This document shows positions 52,937 to 61,701 of a stretch of 64,000 bases of DNA, one piece after another. The DNA is taken from assembly GCF_002964045.1 (NCBI RefSeq), contig NZ_POPB01000254.1:45977-109976 (forward strand), written 5' to 3'. The notes under the pieces were generated by a model, which did no database searches, was not told where the DNA came from, and saw only the letters and a program-made list of their open reading frames with translations. Made by a program: the position numbers and the translations under genes. How positions within the stretch are numbered: position 1 is the stretch's first letter; every line of letters begins with the position of its first letter. The DNA is from Streptococcus suis. GTDB taxonomy: Bacteria > Bacillota > Bacilli > Lactobacillales > Streptococcaceae.

Positions 52937-53710
52937 ATGATACTAGAAGAATTTGAAAATACCTCTGCAGTCATTGAACCAACGGACAAGGCCATTCGTG
53001 GTGGTGGAGAGGTATGTGAGACCATGATTTTCTCTTTCAATGGGGAAATCGTAGACCGTGTCCGTCAGTTACCTGAGAGCAGAGAAGGTGGCTACTTAGA
53101 AAGCATTAATGGTCGTCATCCTTGGTATATTTTGGAAAGAGATGGACTGAAGGTTGCGGTCATGTTGGCAGTAATCGGTGCTCCCATGGCGGTTGGTCAC
53201 TTGGAGGAACTGAAAGCCTGTGGCTTTGAGAATTTTATCGTTCTGGGTTCTTGTGGGGTGCTGGATAAGTCGCTTGCTGCGGATAAGATTATTCTTCCTA
53301 GCTCTGCCCTGCGGGACGAGGGAACTAGTTACCACTACGCTCCTGCCAGCGATGAAATCAGCTATGACCCTGCTCTGCTATTAACCATGGAAAAGGCCTT
53401 GGACCAAGCGGGAATTGAGCACGTGCGGGCCAAGACCTGGACGACGGATGCTTTTTATCGGGAAACGGCTGCCAAGGTCAAGCGTCGCCTAGCCGCTGGT
53501 GCCATGGTGGTCGATATGGAAGCTTCTGCTATCATGGCCTGGGCAAACTTTCGTCAGGCTAAGGTCTATCAGTTTTTCTACACGGCAGACTATGTGGACC
53601 ACCACAAGAACGAGTGGGATACCCGTCGGGAAGAACGGACGGCTGATAGTATGACCTTCTTTGAAGTGGCCATGGCGATTGCAAGAAAATTAGAAAGTAG
53701 ATCATGTTAA
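52937..53710 (+). CDS. Nucleoside phosphorylase
   Basis: 257 residues of the purine/uridine phosphorylase superfamily. Phosphate/nucleoside-site features: AVIGAPMAVGHLEEL (about 77-91), FIVLGSCGVLDKSLAADKIILP (about 98-119), WTTDAFYRET, and the catalytic VVDMEASAIMAWANF (about 191-205). This resembles uridine phosphorylase-like proteins more than MTA nucleosidase. The substrate is uncertain. It overlaps the next small gene by 7 nt. Confidence 0.88.
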   Translation: MILEEFENTSAVIEPTDKAIRGGGEVCETMIFSFNGEIVDRVRQLPESREGGYLESINGRHPWYILERDGLKVAVMLAVIGAPMAVGHLEELKACGFENFIVLGSCGVLDKSLAADKIILPSSALRDEGTSYHYAPASDEISYDPALLLTMEKALDQAGIEHVRAKTWTTDAFYRETAAKVKRRLAAGAMVVDMEASAIMAWANFRQAKVYQFFYTADYVDHHKNEWDTRREERTADSMTFFEVAMAIARKLESRSC

Positions 53711-53889
53711 AAAAATTAGTAAGACAAAACTGGCCTTATGTGTTGACCGCCATTGCTGGGATAATCATGTCTATCCTTAAATTTTCCCAAGGAAGCTGGC
53801 AGGTAGGGATGATTTGGTTGGCCGCGACAGCTTATTGGCTAGTAAAATTGTATCAAAAGTATCAAGTCCTAAAGAATACTCAGAAGTAA
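53704..53889 (+). CDS. Small membrane protein
   Basis: 61 residues with two helices (about 10-26, WPYVLTAIAGIIMSILK, and 33-48, VGMIWLAATAYWLVKL) and basic ends. Start overlaps the nucleoside phosphorylase stop; 10 nt before cysS. No recognised family. Conservation of this spot in streptococcal cysS clusters would support it. Confidence 0.7.
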   Translation: MLKKLVRQNWPYVLTAIAGIIMSILKFSQGSWQVGMIWLAATAYWLVKLYQKYQVLKNTQK

Positions 53890-53899
53890 TGGAGAAACT

Positions 53900-55243
53900 A
53901 TGATTAAAATTTACGATACCATGACTCGCAGTCTGCGTGACTTTGTGCCCTTGGAAGAGGGGAAGGTCAAGATGTATGTTTGCGGTCCGACGGTTTACAA
54001 CTATATCCATATCGGAAATGCCCGTAGCGTTGTGGCTTTTGATACTATCCGCCGCTATTTTGAATACCGTGGCTATGATGTGACCTACATTTCAAACTTT
54101 ACGGATGTGGATGACAAAATTATCAAAGCTGCTAATGAAGCTGGCATGACAACCAAAGAACTGTCTGATAAGTTTATCGCAGCCTTCAAGGAAGATGTGG
54201 CAAAGTTAGGTGTTAAACCAGCTACTAAAAACCCTCGGGTTATCGACTATATGGATGAAATCATTGAGTTTGTGCAGGTCTTGATTGACAAGGGTTACGC
54301 CTATGAAGCTTCTGGCGATGTTTATTTCCGTGTGGAAAAGGCTGAAAACTATGCTCGTTTGGCCAACAAAACCCTATCTGACTTAGAGGCTGGTGCTTCT
54401 GGTCGGGTTGAGGGAGAAGGTCAACTCAAAGAACATCCTTTCGACTTTGCCCTGTGGAAAACTGCCAAGCCAGGCGAAGTTTCTTGGGAAAGTCCTTGGG
54501 GAGCGGGTCGTCCAGGTTGGCATATCGAGTGTTCGGTCATGGCGACAGAGATTTTGGGAGCTACCATTGACATTCACGGTGGGGGTGCGGACTTGGAATT
54601 TCCTCACCATACCAATGAGATTGCCCAGTCTGAGTGCAAGACAGGTCAAACCTTTGCCAACTACTGGATGCACAATGCCATGCTCAATATCAATGATGAG
54701 AAGATGTCCAAGTCCTTGGGCAATTTCCTGACAGCACATGATATGTTGGAACAAATTGACGGTCAGGTCTTGCGCTTCTTCCTATCGACCCAGCACTACC
54801 GCCGTCCACTTAACTATACTGAGAAGGCTATTTCAGATGCGGAAATCAATCTCAAATATCTGAAAAACACTTATACACAACCTGTGCAAAAATCTGTGGA
54901 TAAGTCGGCTCTTGAATTACATCTGGCGGCCTTTGAAGCGGCAATGGATGATGATTTCAATGCGGCAAATGGGATTACGGCTATCTTTGACTTTGCCAAG
55001 TGGATCAACTCAGGCAACTACGATGAAACTGTAAAAGAAGCCTTCGGCAAGATGCTCGCCGTCTTCGGTATTGTCTTTGAAGAAGAAGTCTTGGACAGCG
55101 ACATTGAAGCCTTGATAGCAGAACGTCAAGCAGCGCGTGCCAATCGGGACTTTGCGACGGCTGACCGTATTCGTGATCAATTGGCAGCCCAGGGCATCAA
55201 GCTCTTGGATACCAAGGATGGTGTGAGGTGGACACGTGACTAA
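53900..55243 (+). CDS. cysS: Cysteinyl-tRNA synthetase
   Basis: Class I tRNA synthetase, 447 residues. HIGH-like motif YIHIGNARS (about 35-43), zinc ligands Cys28 (CGPTVYN) and CSVMATEIL (about 209), KMSKS motif EKMSKSLGN (about 266-274). It overlaps mrnC by 8 nt. No T-box leader is present, since the previous gene ends 10 nt upstream; the promoter must be further up. Confidence 0.97.
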   Translation: MIKIYDTMTRSLRDFVPLEEGKVKMYVCGPTVYNYIHIGNARSVVAFDTIRRYFEYRGYDVTYISNFTDVDDKIIKAANEAGMTTKELSDKFIAAFKEDVAKLGVKPATKNPRVIDYMDEIIEFVQVLIDKGYAYEASGDVYFRVEKAENYARLANKTLSDLEAGASGRVEGEGQLKEHPFDFALWKTAKPGEVSWESPWGAGRPGWHIECSVMATEILGATIDIHGGGADLEFPHHTNEIAQSECKTGQTFANYWMHNAMLNINDEKMSKSLGNFLTAHDMLEQIDGQVLRFFLSTQHYRRPLNYTEKAISDAEINLKYLKNTYTQPVQKSVDKSALELHLAAFEAAMDDDFNAANGITAIFDFAKWINSGNYDETVKEAFGKMLAVFGIVFEEEVLDSDIEALIAERQAARANRDFATADRIRDQLAAQGIKLLDTKDGVRWTRD

Positions 55244-55637
55244 GGCAGTAGATGTCAATCTCATCAATGGAATTGCCCTGGCTTTTGAAGGGGATGCTGT
55301 CTATTCCATGTATGTCAGACGTCACTTGATTTTCAAGGGGCTGACCAAGCCCAATCAATTGCACGGAGAGGCTAACAAATACGTATCGGCCAAGGCTCAG
55401 GCAGGCCTGATTTCTGCCCTCTTAGAAGCTCAACTATTGACCGAAAAAGAGGAAGAAATCTACAAGCGGGGAAGGAATAGCCATAGCCACACCAAGGCCA
55501 AGAATGCAGACGTGGTCACCTATCGGATGTCCACAGGCTTTGAGGCGGTTTTGGGCTATTTGCACATGACCGAGCAGATGGAACGTCTGAATGAGCTGGT
55601 GGGCTGGTGTATTGAGTATATTGACTCCAAACAATAA
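55236..55637 (+). CDS. mrnC: Mini-ribonuclease III (MrnC)
   Basis: Dimeric RNase III catalytic domain without double-strand RNA-binding domain, used in 23S rRNA maturation. 133 residues. ALAFEGDAVYSMYVRRHLI (about 14-32) is the catalytic signature with Glu/Asp, then KYVSAKAQA and GFEAVLGYLHM (about 106-116). It starts with GTG inside cysS, after GAGGTG; the overlap implies coupling with cysS, a standard Firmicute pair. Confidence 0.94.
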   Translation: MTKAVDVNLINGIALAFEGDAVYSMYVRRHLIFKGLTKPNQLHGEANKYVSAKAQAGLISALLEAQLLTEKEEEIYKRGRNSHSHTKAKNADVVTYRMSTGFEAVLGYLHMTEQMERLNELVGWCIEYIDSKQ

Positions 55638-55667
55638 GAATTTGACATAAGGAATCTAGGAGGCCAG

Positions 55668-56525
55668 ATGACCAGTAAGGATCAATTACAGCAACTATTT
55701 CCAAAGGGAAGAATTTCTACTAGTAGGAGTGAGAGTGAAGAACTCCAACTTCCGCTATCAGAAGGCGTCTGGTTTACCCTATCAAAAGAGGATTTGACAG
55801 AGCGCGAATTGGGGTTGGTGGAGCTGTTACTTGGGGAATTAACTCAGGAATCTCAGCATCCTTGGGCTCACTATTTTCATGGAACAGGGCCGATTCCCCA
55901 AGAGTTGACAACGCTCCAAGTCATTCATGCCCATATCTGGACGGTATCGGATGAGGATGGTAGACAGGCATGGCTCGATATGATGACCAAGCTCTTGCCT
56001 AATCTCAAAGCCTATTACACGACAAATGGCCACGATTATACATTTGTTTTGGAACAATCTACCCTATTTGATGTTCGGGAGATTCTAGGGGACACTCTTT
56101 CTGCCATGGAATTTGATTTCGGTCTCAGGATGACCTTGTTCCTTGGACAAATGTGGCCTGAAAAAGTAGTTGGATTATGGCCGAAACTTGTAATGGCAGA
56201 ACAGTCCATCTTTGCCAACTGGAGGACTCACCACCATCAATCGAATTTGCTCACCTTTAGCCAATTGTATCTGTGGGCAGGCCAGCTTTACCCAGTTTTG
56301 AAGGAGGGCTTGGCACCCTTGATTGTCCACCAACAGCTGGAAAAGGAAATTCTAGCCCTCTGGCAAGAAGGTGCAGTCTTAACAAAGGCGGCTCAGTCCC
56401 TCTACATCCATCGGAATACCCTACAGTATCGTTTGGATAAGTGGTATGATTGGACTGGCTTGCAGCTAAAGGATCTGACGGATTTAGCTGTATGCTATAT
56501 GGTTATTGTAGATATGAATCTTTGA
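55668..56525 (+). CDS. PucR-like helix-turn-helix regulator
   Basis: 285 residues. The C-terminal 60 carry the PucR/CdaR-type HTH (ILALWQEGAVLTKAAQSLYIHRNTLQYRLDKWYDWTG, about 227-263), the IHRNTLxYRL signature. The upstream part is an unassigned sensor domain. AGGAGGCC precedes the ATG, and the GT8 gene starts 12 nt after its stop, so both may be one transcript. Sugar or cell-surface regulation is only suggested by the neighbours GT8 and MsmK. Confidence 0.85.
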   Translation: MTSKDQLQQLFPKGRISTSRSESEELQLPLSEGVWFTLSKEDLTERELGLVELLLGELTQESQHPWAHYFHGTGPIPQELTTLQVIHAHIWTVSDEDGRQAWLDMMTKLLPNLKAYYTTNGHDYTFVLEQSTLFDVREILGDTLSAMEFDFGLRMTLFLGQMWPEKVVGLWPKLVMAEQSIFANWRTHHHQSNLLTFSQLYLWAGQLYPVLKEGLAPLIVHQQLEKEILALWQEGAVLTKAAQSLYIHRNTLQYRLDKWYDWTGLQLKDLTDLAVCYMVIVDMNL

Positions 56526-56537
56526 TGGGAACATGGG

Positions 56538-57743
56538 ATGAGAAAAGCAATTGTTTTAGCGACAGATAAAAACTACTTAGAGAAGGCTTTAGTCACCATA
56601 AAATCAATTTCCGTCTATAATCGTGATATCGATTTTTACCTCTTTCACCAAGGAGATGTTCCTGTTGAATGGGTTCGTACGGTCAATAAGCATTTGGCAC
56701 ACCTAGGCTCAAGCCTAAAACACGTCTTTATTTCTGATGAAACGGTCAATGCCTTCCACTCCTTTTTACCCTCAAGTTCCTGGTTACGGTTTTTTATTCC
56801 ACAGTTTGTGACAGAATCGAAAGCCCTCTATCTTGATTCGGATATTATTGTTAATGGGTCTTTAGATGCCTTGTTTGCGCTTGATTTGGAGGATAAATTT
56901 TTGGCTGCAGTCGAGGATCCGAATGTGAATGAAGGTGGTAATTTTAATTCAGGTGTCTTATTGCTAAACCTAGACTTATGGCGTCGAAAAGGTTTGACCA
57001 ACACCCTCTTGAAAGTTGCGGCTATTAAGAGCTCCTCGGTTAGAAATGGCGATCAGAGTATTTTAAATCTCGTTGCCGTAAACCAATGGCTACCTTTGGA
57101 TAAGCAGTACAACTATCAGACCTACGATGTGGTCAGTCGGTATGACCACAGGGTCTATCTTTATGAAGATATAGGTTCTTGGACGCCCCTCATTATTCAT
57201 TTTTTGACTGCTGATAAGCCTTGGAATGAATACAGTGTTGCTCGGTTTAGGGAGCTTTGGTGGTATTACGCCGGCTTGGAGTTTAGTTCCTTGGACGGAA
57301 GAAGAAGTCAAGCGGTTTCTTTTGAGGAGGCCTTAGATGCACTGACAGGTCCGAACAAGCACGCTTTTCTATTGACGGAAACCGATCAATTAGAGCACAT
57401 TGACTATCTAGTTTCAAACTTGCCTGGTATCCAATTTCATATTGCTGCCTATACAATGGTTTCGTCACGACTGAAATCGCTGATGAATTATGACAATGTC
57501 CAGGTCTATCCTGAAATAATTGATGCTAGAGTAGACAAACTTTTAGATTATTGTGATTGTTACTTAGATATCAACCACTATGCAGAGGTCAAAGGAATTA
57601 TTTCCAAAGCAAGAGATAGGGGAAAGCTAGTCCTTGCATTCGAGAACACAGCCCATCATCCAGAACTTGCTTCCGAGGTCTTCTCTCCTCATCATCCGGA
57701 AAAAATGTTAGACTTTCTAAAAATGACATTCTTGAATCAATAA
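56538..57743 (+). CDS. GT8-family glycosyltransferase
   Basis: 401 residues. The N-terminal 270 are a retaining GT8 domain: IVLATDKNYLEKALVTIKSI, DXD motif LYLDSDIIVNG (about 96-106), FNSGVLLLNLDLWR (about 132-145), GDQSILN and the late HFLTADKPW. The C-terminal 120 residues (HAFLLTETDQLEHIDYLVSNLPG on) are a separate domain also seen in glycosyltransferases of glycoprotein clusters. Acceptor unknown. It terminates at a strong hairpin. Confidence 0.88.
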   Translation: MRKAIVLATDKNYLEKALVTIKSISVYNRDIDFYLFHQGDVPVEWVRTVNKHLAHLGSSLKHVFISDETVNAFHSFLPSSSWLRFFIPQFVTESKALYLDSDIIVNGSLDALFALDLEDKFLAAVEDPNVNEGGNFNSGVLLLNLDLWRRKGLTNTLLKVAAIKSSSVRNGDQSILNLVAVNQWLPLDKQYNYQTYDVVSRYDHRVYLYEDIGSWTPLIIHFLTADKPWNEYSVARFRELWWYYAGLEFSSLDGRRSQAVSFEEALDALTGPNKHAFLLTETDQLEHIDYLVSNLPGIQFHIAAYTMVSSRLKSLMNYDNVQVYPEIIDARVDKLLDYCDCYLDINHYAEVKGIISKARDRGKLVLAFENTAHHPELASEVFSPHHPEKMLDFLKMTFLNQ

Positions 57744-57745
57744 GG

Positions 57746-57777
57746 TCTTTTGTGCAACTTGTACAAAAGATTTTTTT
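57746..57777 (+). terminator. Terminator after the GT8 gene
   Basis: Stem TCTTTTGT/ACAAAAGA with a 9-nt loop followed by T7. Confidence 0.88.
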
Positions 57778-57803
57778 ATTTTTGTTCACATTGACAGAGA
57801 AAA

Positions 57804-57818
57804 ATAAAGCGTTTTCAT
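57804..57818 (-). promoter_or_regulatory. cre site upstream of msmK
   Basis: On the minus strand ATGAAAACGCTTTAT, one mismatch to WTGNAANCGNWNNCW. It ends 1 nt before the -10 TATAAT (57820-57825), so CcpA binding would occlude the promoter. Confidence 0.62.
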
Positions 57819-57854
57819 TTATAATAAAACCATCAAAGAAAGCGAGGATTGAAC

Positions 57855-58985
57855 ATGGTTCAATTGAATTTAAAAAATATCTACAAAAAATACCCAAATA
57901 GCGAGCATTACTCAGTTGAAGACTTCAACTTGGACATCAAGGACAAGGAGTTTATCGTATTCGTAGGTCCTTCAGGATGTGGTAAGTCCACAACTCTTCG
58001 TATGATTGCTGGTTTGGAAGATATCACAGAAGGGGAAGCTTACATCGACGGCGTGTTGATGAACGATGTTGCTCCAAAAGACCGTGACATTGCCATGGTA
58101 TTCCAGAACTATGCCCTCTACCCACACATGACTGTATTTGACAACATGGCTTTCGGTTTGAAATTGCGTAAATACAGCAAGGATGAAATCAAGAAACGTG
58201 TGGAAGAAGCTGCACAAATCCTTGGTTTGACAGAATTTTTAGAACGCAAACCAGCTGACCTTTCAGGTGGACAACGCCAGCGTGTTGCCATGGGCCGTGC
58301 TATTGTTCGTGATGCAAAAGTATTCTTGATGGATGAGCCTTTGTCAAACTTGGATGCCAAATTGCGTGTATCCATGCGTACAGAGATTGCTAAAATCCAC
58401 CGCCGTATCGGTGCGACAACCATCTACGTAACCCACGACCAAACAGAAGCCATGACTTTGGCTGACCGTATCGTTATCATGTCTGCAACTAAAAACCCAG
58501 CAGGTACAGGTACAATCGGTCGTATCGAGCAAATCGGTAGCCCAGAAGAGCTATACAACCGTCCAGCCAACAAGTTTGTTGCTAGCTTCATCGGTAGCCC
58601 TGCTATGAACTTCTTCGCAGTAACGCTTCAAGATGGTGTTCTTGTTGGAGATGGCTTCAAAGTGGGTCTTCCAGAAGGTCGTCGCAAGCACTTGGAAGAA
58701 AAAGGCTACAATGGTAAGAGCTTCACACTTGGTATTCGTCCAGAAGACATCAAGGCTTCTCAGTTAGAATTGGATACTTACCCTTCTTCTATCGTAGAAG
58801 CAGAAGTAGTCGTTTCAGAGCTTCTCGGTGCAGAAACCATGCTTTACTCTAAGGTTGGAAACACTGAATTTGTATCTCGTGTCGATGCGCGTGATTATCA
58901 CAACCCAGGCGATAAAGTCCGCTTGACCTTCAACCTCAACAAAGCTCATTTCTTCGATGATGCAACAAGCAAGGCCATCGTATAA
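57855..58985 (+). CDS. msmK: Multi-sugar ABC transporter ATP-binding protein MsmK
   Basis: 376-residue MalK/MsmK ATPase, which in streptococci energises several carbohydrate importers (raffinose, maltodextrin and others). Walker A GPSGCGKSTT (about 37-46), signature LSGGQRQRVAMGRAI, Walker B VFLMDEPLSNLDA, switch His YVTHDQTEAM, then the C-terminal TOBE/OB regulatory domain from about 250 (FTLGIRPEDI). No permease genes lie nearby, as expected for the shared ATPase. ATG after GAGG; the TTG two codons earlier is not used. Confidence 0.94.
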   Translation: MVQLNLKNIYKKYPNSEHYSVEDFNLDIKDKEFIVFVGPSGCGKSTTLRMIAGLEDITEGEAYIDGVLMNDVAPKDRDIAMVFQNYALYPHMTVFDNMAFGLKLRKYSKDEIKKRVEEAAQILGLTEFLERKPADLSGGQRQRVAMGRAIVRDAKVFLMDEPLSNLDAKLRVSMRTEIAKIHRRIGATTIYVTHDQTEAMTLADRIVIMSATKNPAGTGTIGRIEQIGSPEELYNRPANKFVASFIGSPAMNFFAVTLQDGVLVGDGFKVGLPEGRRKHLEEKGYNGKSFTLGIRPEDIKASQLELDTYPSSIVEAEVVVSELLGAETMLYSKVGNTEFVSRVDARDYHNPGDKVRLTFNLNKAHFFDDATSKAIV

Positions 58986-59005
58986 AATTGTTCATAAAAC
59001 ACCTG

Positions 59006-59034
59006 ACCGTCAGATGAAAATCTGGCGGTTTTTA
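59006..59034 (+). terminator. Terminator after msmK
   Basis: ACCGTCAGAT-GAAA-ATCTGGCGGT followed by TTTTA. Confidence 0.88.
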
Positions 59035-59112
59035 TAATAATATATAATTGCTTGTTTTTTAGGGTTTTATTTCGTATAATAAGTGTAGATAAATCATATA
59101 GAGGAGGTACCC

Positions 59113-59337
59113 ATGAAAATACTACTGAAAAAAATTCGGATAACGGCTCTTTATATTTTGCTTTACAACCTTATTTTGATTATATGCATTTGGATGGGGA
59201 AGGTATCCACCAAGGAGGAATTCATCATTGCTGTCGCAGGGAATGCGGTCATGATGGGGCTGTCTTTCTTGCATTTGCACAACCAAGTATCGTCATTTAG
59301 TTTATCTTTTATTACGTCGTTAACTCACCTTGCCTAA
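59113..59337 (+). CDS. Small membrane protein whose C-terminus comes from a repeat
   Basis: 74 residues with hydrophobic segments about 11-28 (TALYILLYNLILIICIWM) and 38-53. A strong GAGGAGG lies 7 nt before ATG, and a TATAAT at 59075-59080. From about residue 60 (VSSFSLSFITSLTHLA) the frame runs inside repeat family B copy 3, which supplies the stop. The original protein was probably longer or different. No family recognised. Confidence 0.6.
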   Translation: MKILLKKIRITALYILLYNLILIICIWMGKVSTKEEFIIAVAGNAVMMGLSFLHLHNQVSSFSLSFITSLTHLA

Positions 59338-59393
59338 CTCCAGTTATACCTGCGGCTCGTTGCCTAGTACTAAAAGTAAACTAAAAGACTATA
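59288..59393. repeat. Repeat family B, copy 3 (minimal, about 106 bp)
   Basis: Left end TATCGTCATTTAGTTTATC, shared exactly with copy 2, and right end AAGTAAACTAAAAGACTATA, its near-inverted copy. The central part is much shorter than in copies 1 and 2. It lies over the end of the small membrane protein gene. Confidence 0.75.
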
Positions 59394-59421
59394 TCAGATG
59401 AATTTCATGGAAAAGTAGAAG

Positions 59422-59450
59422 AACCGTCGGTTTAAACTGACGGTTTCTTT
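59422..59450 (+). terminator. Terminator between convergent genes
   Basis: AACCGTC/GACGGTT, extended by GTTT/AACT-type pairing inside, followed by TCTTTTCTT. Confidence 0.75.
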
Positions 59451-59452
59451 TC

Positions 59453-60040
59453 TTATGTTAGTAATGGTAGTAGGTAGGTCATTGTTCCGAATTCGAATAA
59501 AATGTAGATTCCTAATATGATAAAAATGGTTGGAAGAATCATTTTTTCATATTTTTCTATGAATTCAGAAATGCTATGGAGACTTCCAAATTTTTCTGCT
59601 AGGTAGCAAATGGCGAATGTCTCTAGCAAGATCAGGCCAGCAGTTAAGAGTGTTTCTAAGGTACTTAGAGTTGTAAAATAAGGGGTAAATATTCCTAAAT
59701 TATCTACTCCCGATGCCAATAAAATAAAAATGATAGATAGTAGTCCGATTTTGCTATCAGGAATTTCTGTCTCTTCTTCGTTTTCAAAAAGGATTCTAAC
59801 CCCTAGTAGAATAGGGACGAAGCCGAGCAGACCAAGGATCCAGTCAGCTAGAAAAACATTGGCAACTTGGCTAAGGATTGAACTTAAGAGAATGAGTATA
59901 AAACTAGCAAGTAGTTGTCCAAAATAGATTGTGCGTTTTTCACCTGGTTTTTTTGCCTGTGAAAATAAAAGGAATAAAATTAGGAAATAATCGATACTTG
60001 TTGAAATACCAAGAATCAGTGCATAAGTAATAATAGTCAT
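59453..60040 (-). CDS. CadD-like cadmium resistance/transport protein
   Basis: 195 residues with five to six helices. LILGISTSIDYFLILFLLF near the start, LGFVPILLGVRILFE (about 75-90) and ASGVDNLGIFTPYFTTLS (about 109-126, with the charged DN pair inside the membrane) fit the CadD/LysE-like transporter family, which exports cadmium or related cations. The ATG after GGAGGG is used, not the upstream one. No CadC/CadX regulator is adjacent. Ion specificity uncertain. Confidence 0.78.
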   Translation of the reverse strand: MTIITYALILGISTSIDYFLILFLLFSQAKKPGEKRTIYFGQLLASFILILLSSILSQVANVFLADWILGLLGFVPILLGVRILFENEEETEIPDSKIGLLSIIFILLASGVDNLGIFTPYFTTLSTLETLLTAGLILLETFAICYLAEKFGSLHSISEFIEKYEKMILPTIFIILGIYILFEFGTMTYLLPLLT

Positions 60041-60128
60041 GGTCCCTCCGTATAATATAGTAGTCATAGATATTTATTTACAGAGGCACATCAATTTTGA
60101 AAGATAGAAGTAAAAATTGCGATTCATT

Positions 60129-61106
60129 TTAATTTCCTTTTCTCCCCTCATCTTCATCTTTATAAACTTCATAGAAATCAACCTTGAGGCGAATAAAGGC
60201 TTCCATGTCATGTAGGAGTTGGAAGAGGGTGGCTCGGGTTTCAAATTCTTCTCGGGTTTGCGGCAGAGGTCGCTCGCGGAAGGTGGCATGGAAGAGTTCG
60301 ATGTCCAGGAGCAGTTCCTTAGCGGAGTTTTCTCGGCTTAGTTGCTGGGCTGCTCGCTCGAAGAGGCTGGACAGGATGACATTTTCTCTGCCTTCCAGTA
60401 AACACTTGTTGATATTTCCTGCCATGGTCCGCAGGATTTTATTTTGTGCAGCTCGCATTTCAAAGTAATGGACCTGGTAGTTGGTCTGCTGGAAGAGCTG
60501 GTTGTGGCGGTCTAGATAGACGACTTTGAGGGCCTCGTCCAAGGTCTTATCCAGCTGCGTAATCAATTCTGCCTCGTTTCGTCCGTCGCCGTTGAGCAGA
60601 AAGGCTTCAAAGCGAAGGAGAATCTGCTTGAGTAGGTCTTCGACTTGGTCGTGATAGGCCTCGATTTTCTTTTCTTGCGAGGGCATATAGAGGTTAAACA
60701 AGAGTGCAAGTCCTGCGCCAATCAGAAAAAGCGCCAGCTCATTTCCCAAAAAAATCAGCGAAATATCCTGCTCTAGCAAGAGGTGGGTGACGAGGACGGT
60801 CGAGGGGGCGATGCCAGCCTCCCAGTTGAATCGGTAGGCCAGAGGGACGTAGAGGGCCAGGTAGATGCCTAGAGTCCAGATGCCAAAGCCAAAGAGGGCG
60901 AAGATCAGGACGGCTATGGTCAGGGCCAGGAGGGTAGAAAAGAGGCGGTTGCGGGCCATTTTGAAGCTGGACTTGCGGGTGTCGAGGACGCTGAGAATGG
61001 CGATGATACCGGCAGCCGTCGCATAGGACAAGTCTAGAGTGGTCGCTAGGTAAATGGCTAGGACGGTGGCAAATATCAGTTTAATCGTTCGGAGGGAGAG
61101 GGACAT
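60129..61106 (-). CDS. Aromatic acid exporter-family membrane protein
   Basis: 325 residues. Four to five N-terminal helices (about 5-150) with FATVLAIYLATTLDLSYATAAGIIAILSVLDTRKSSFKMARNRLFSTLLAL, the FUSC/ArAE_1 signature, and a helical cytoplasmic C-terminal domain (about 165-325). Homologues are annotated as putative aromatic acid exporters; transport has not been shown for this type. ATG after AAAGGAG. It lies downstream of the DUF1761 gene, separated by a terminator. Confidence 0.83.
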   Translation of the reverse strand: MSLSLRTIKLIFATVLAIYLATTLDLSYATAAGIIAILSVLDTRKSSFKMARNRLFSTLLALTIAVLIFALFGFGIWTLGIYLALYVPLAYRFNWEAGIAPSTVLVTHLLLEQDISLIFLGNELALFLIGAGLALLFNLYMPSQEKKIEAYHDQVEDLLKQILLRFEAFLLNGDGRNEAELITQLDKTLDEALKVVYLDRHNQLFQQTNYQVHYFEMRAAQNKILRTMAGNINKCLLEGRENVILSSLFERAAQQLSRENSAKELLLDIELFHATFRERPLPQTREEFETRATLFQLLHDMEAFIRLKVDFYEVYKDEDEGRKGN

Positions 61107-61148
61107 GGGAACTCCTTTGGTCTTAGTCTTCCTTTTATTGTACCATAA

Positions 61149-61172
61149 AACCCTCCTAAGGTTAGGAGGGTT
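61149..61172 (-). terminator. Terminator after the DUF1761 gene
   Basis: AACCCTCCT/AGGAGGGTT with a 6-nt loop; on the minus strand it is followed by TTTATGG. Confidence 0.75.
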
Positions 61173-61176
61173 GACT

Positions 61177-61566
61177 TTATACAAACAAAGCCATAATTCC
61201 AACTACCAAGTAGCAGACCAATTTGTAGCTTTCGTTGATGAGGATGAGGTTAAGAGGGCGTTGCTCAAAGACGTAGTTTTTTAAAGAAGCAAGTACCGCA
61301 ATCACGCCCATGCCGCCAGCTGCGTGGAGTGGTGAAACACCAAGGGTCTTGATGAAGAAAATCGCCACAACAGCAGTCAAAACTTCAATCGCTAAGGAAA
61401 TCATCATTTCCTTCTGGCCATTTTTGCCAGCCTGACGGTCAGCTTCTACCTTGGCCATGTCAATGCCAGAGGCTTCAATCCAAGCATCACGGAAAATCAA
61501 ACCATACCACAAACCACCAATAGCAAAGGCAATCAGCCCTGCCACAATTCCCAAAATAAGTGTCAT
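61177..61566 (-). CDS. DUF1761 membrane protein
   Basis: 129 residues with four helices. IAFAIGGLWYGLIFRDAWIEASGID (about 11-35) has the GxxWYxxxFxxxW pattern of DUF1761, and the second half (VIAVLASLKNYVFEQRPLNLILINESYKLVCYLVVGIMALF) fits the family. ATG after AAGGAGA; an upstream start is not supported. Function unknown. Confidence 0.82.
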   Translation of the reverse strand: MTLILGIVAGLIAFAIGGLWYGLIFRDAWIEASGIDMAKVEADRQAGKNGQKEMMISLAIEVLTAVVAIFFIKTLGVSPLHAAGGMGVIAVLASLKNYVFEQRPLNLILINESYKLVCYLVVGIMALFV

Positions 61567-61686
61567 ACGTTCTCCTTTTTGCGTCCGTTTGTACGGATAA
61601 ATAATAGATAACAGAATACCATGGTTTGGTAAGGAGGTCAAGTTTTTCAGCTGTGATATAGTGAGTGCCTATTTTCAGTCAACCTA

Positions 61687-61695
61687 TGCTATAAT
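61687..61695 (+). promoter_or_regulatory. Extended -10 promoter of rlmB, probable leaderless transcript
   Basis: TGCTATAAT with the rlmB ATG 6 nt downstream: the same geometry as at 31064-31079. Confidence 0.72.
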
Positions 61696-61701
61696 ACTCT
61701 T

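Noticed and set aside
53890..53899. T-box leader for cysS
   Set aside because: Only 10 nt separate cysS from the preceding gene, leaving no room for a T-box.
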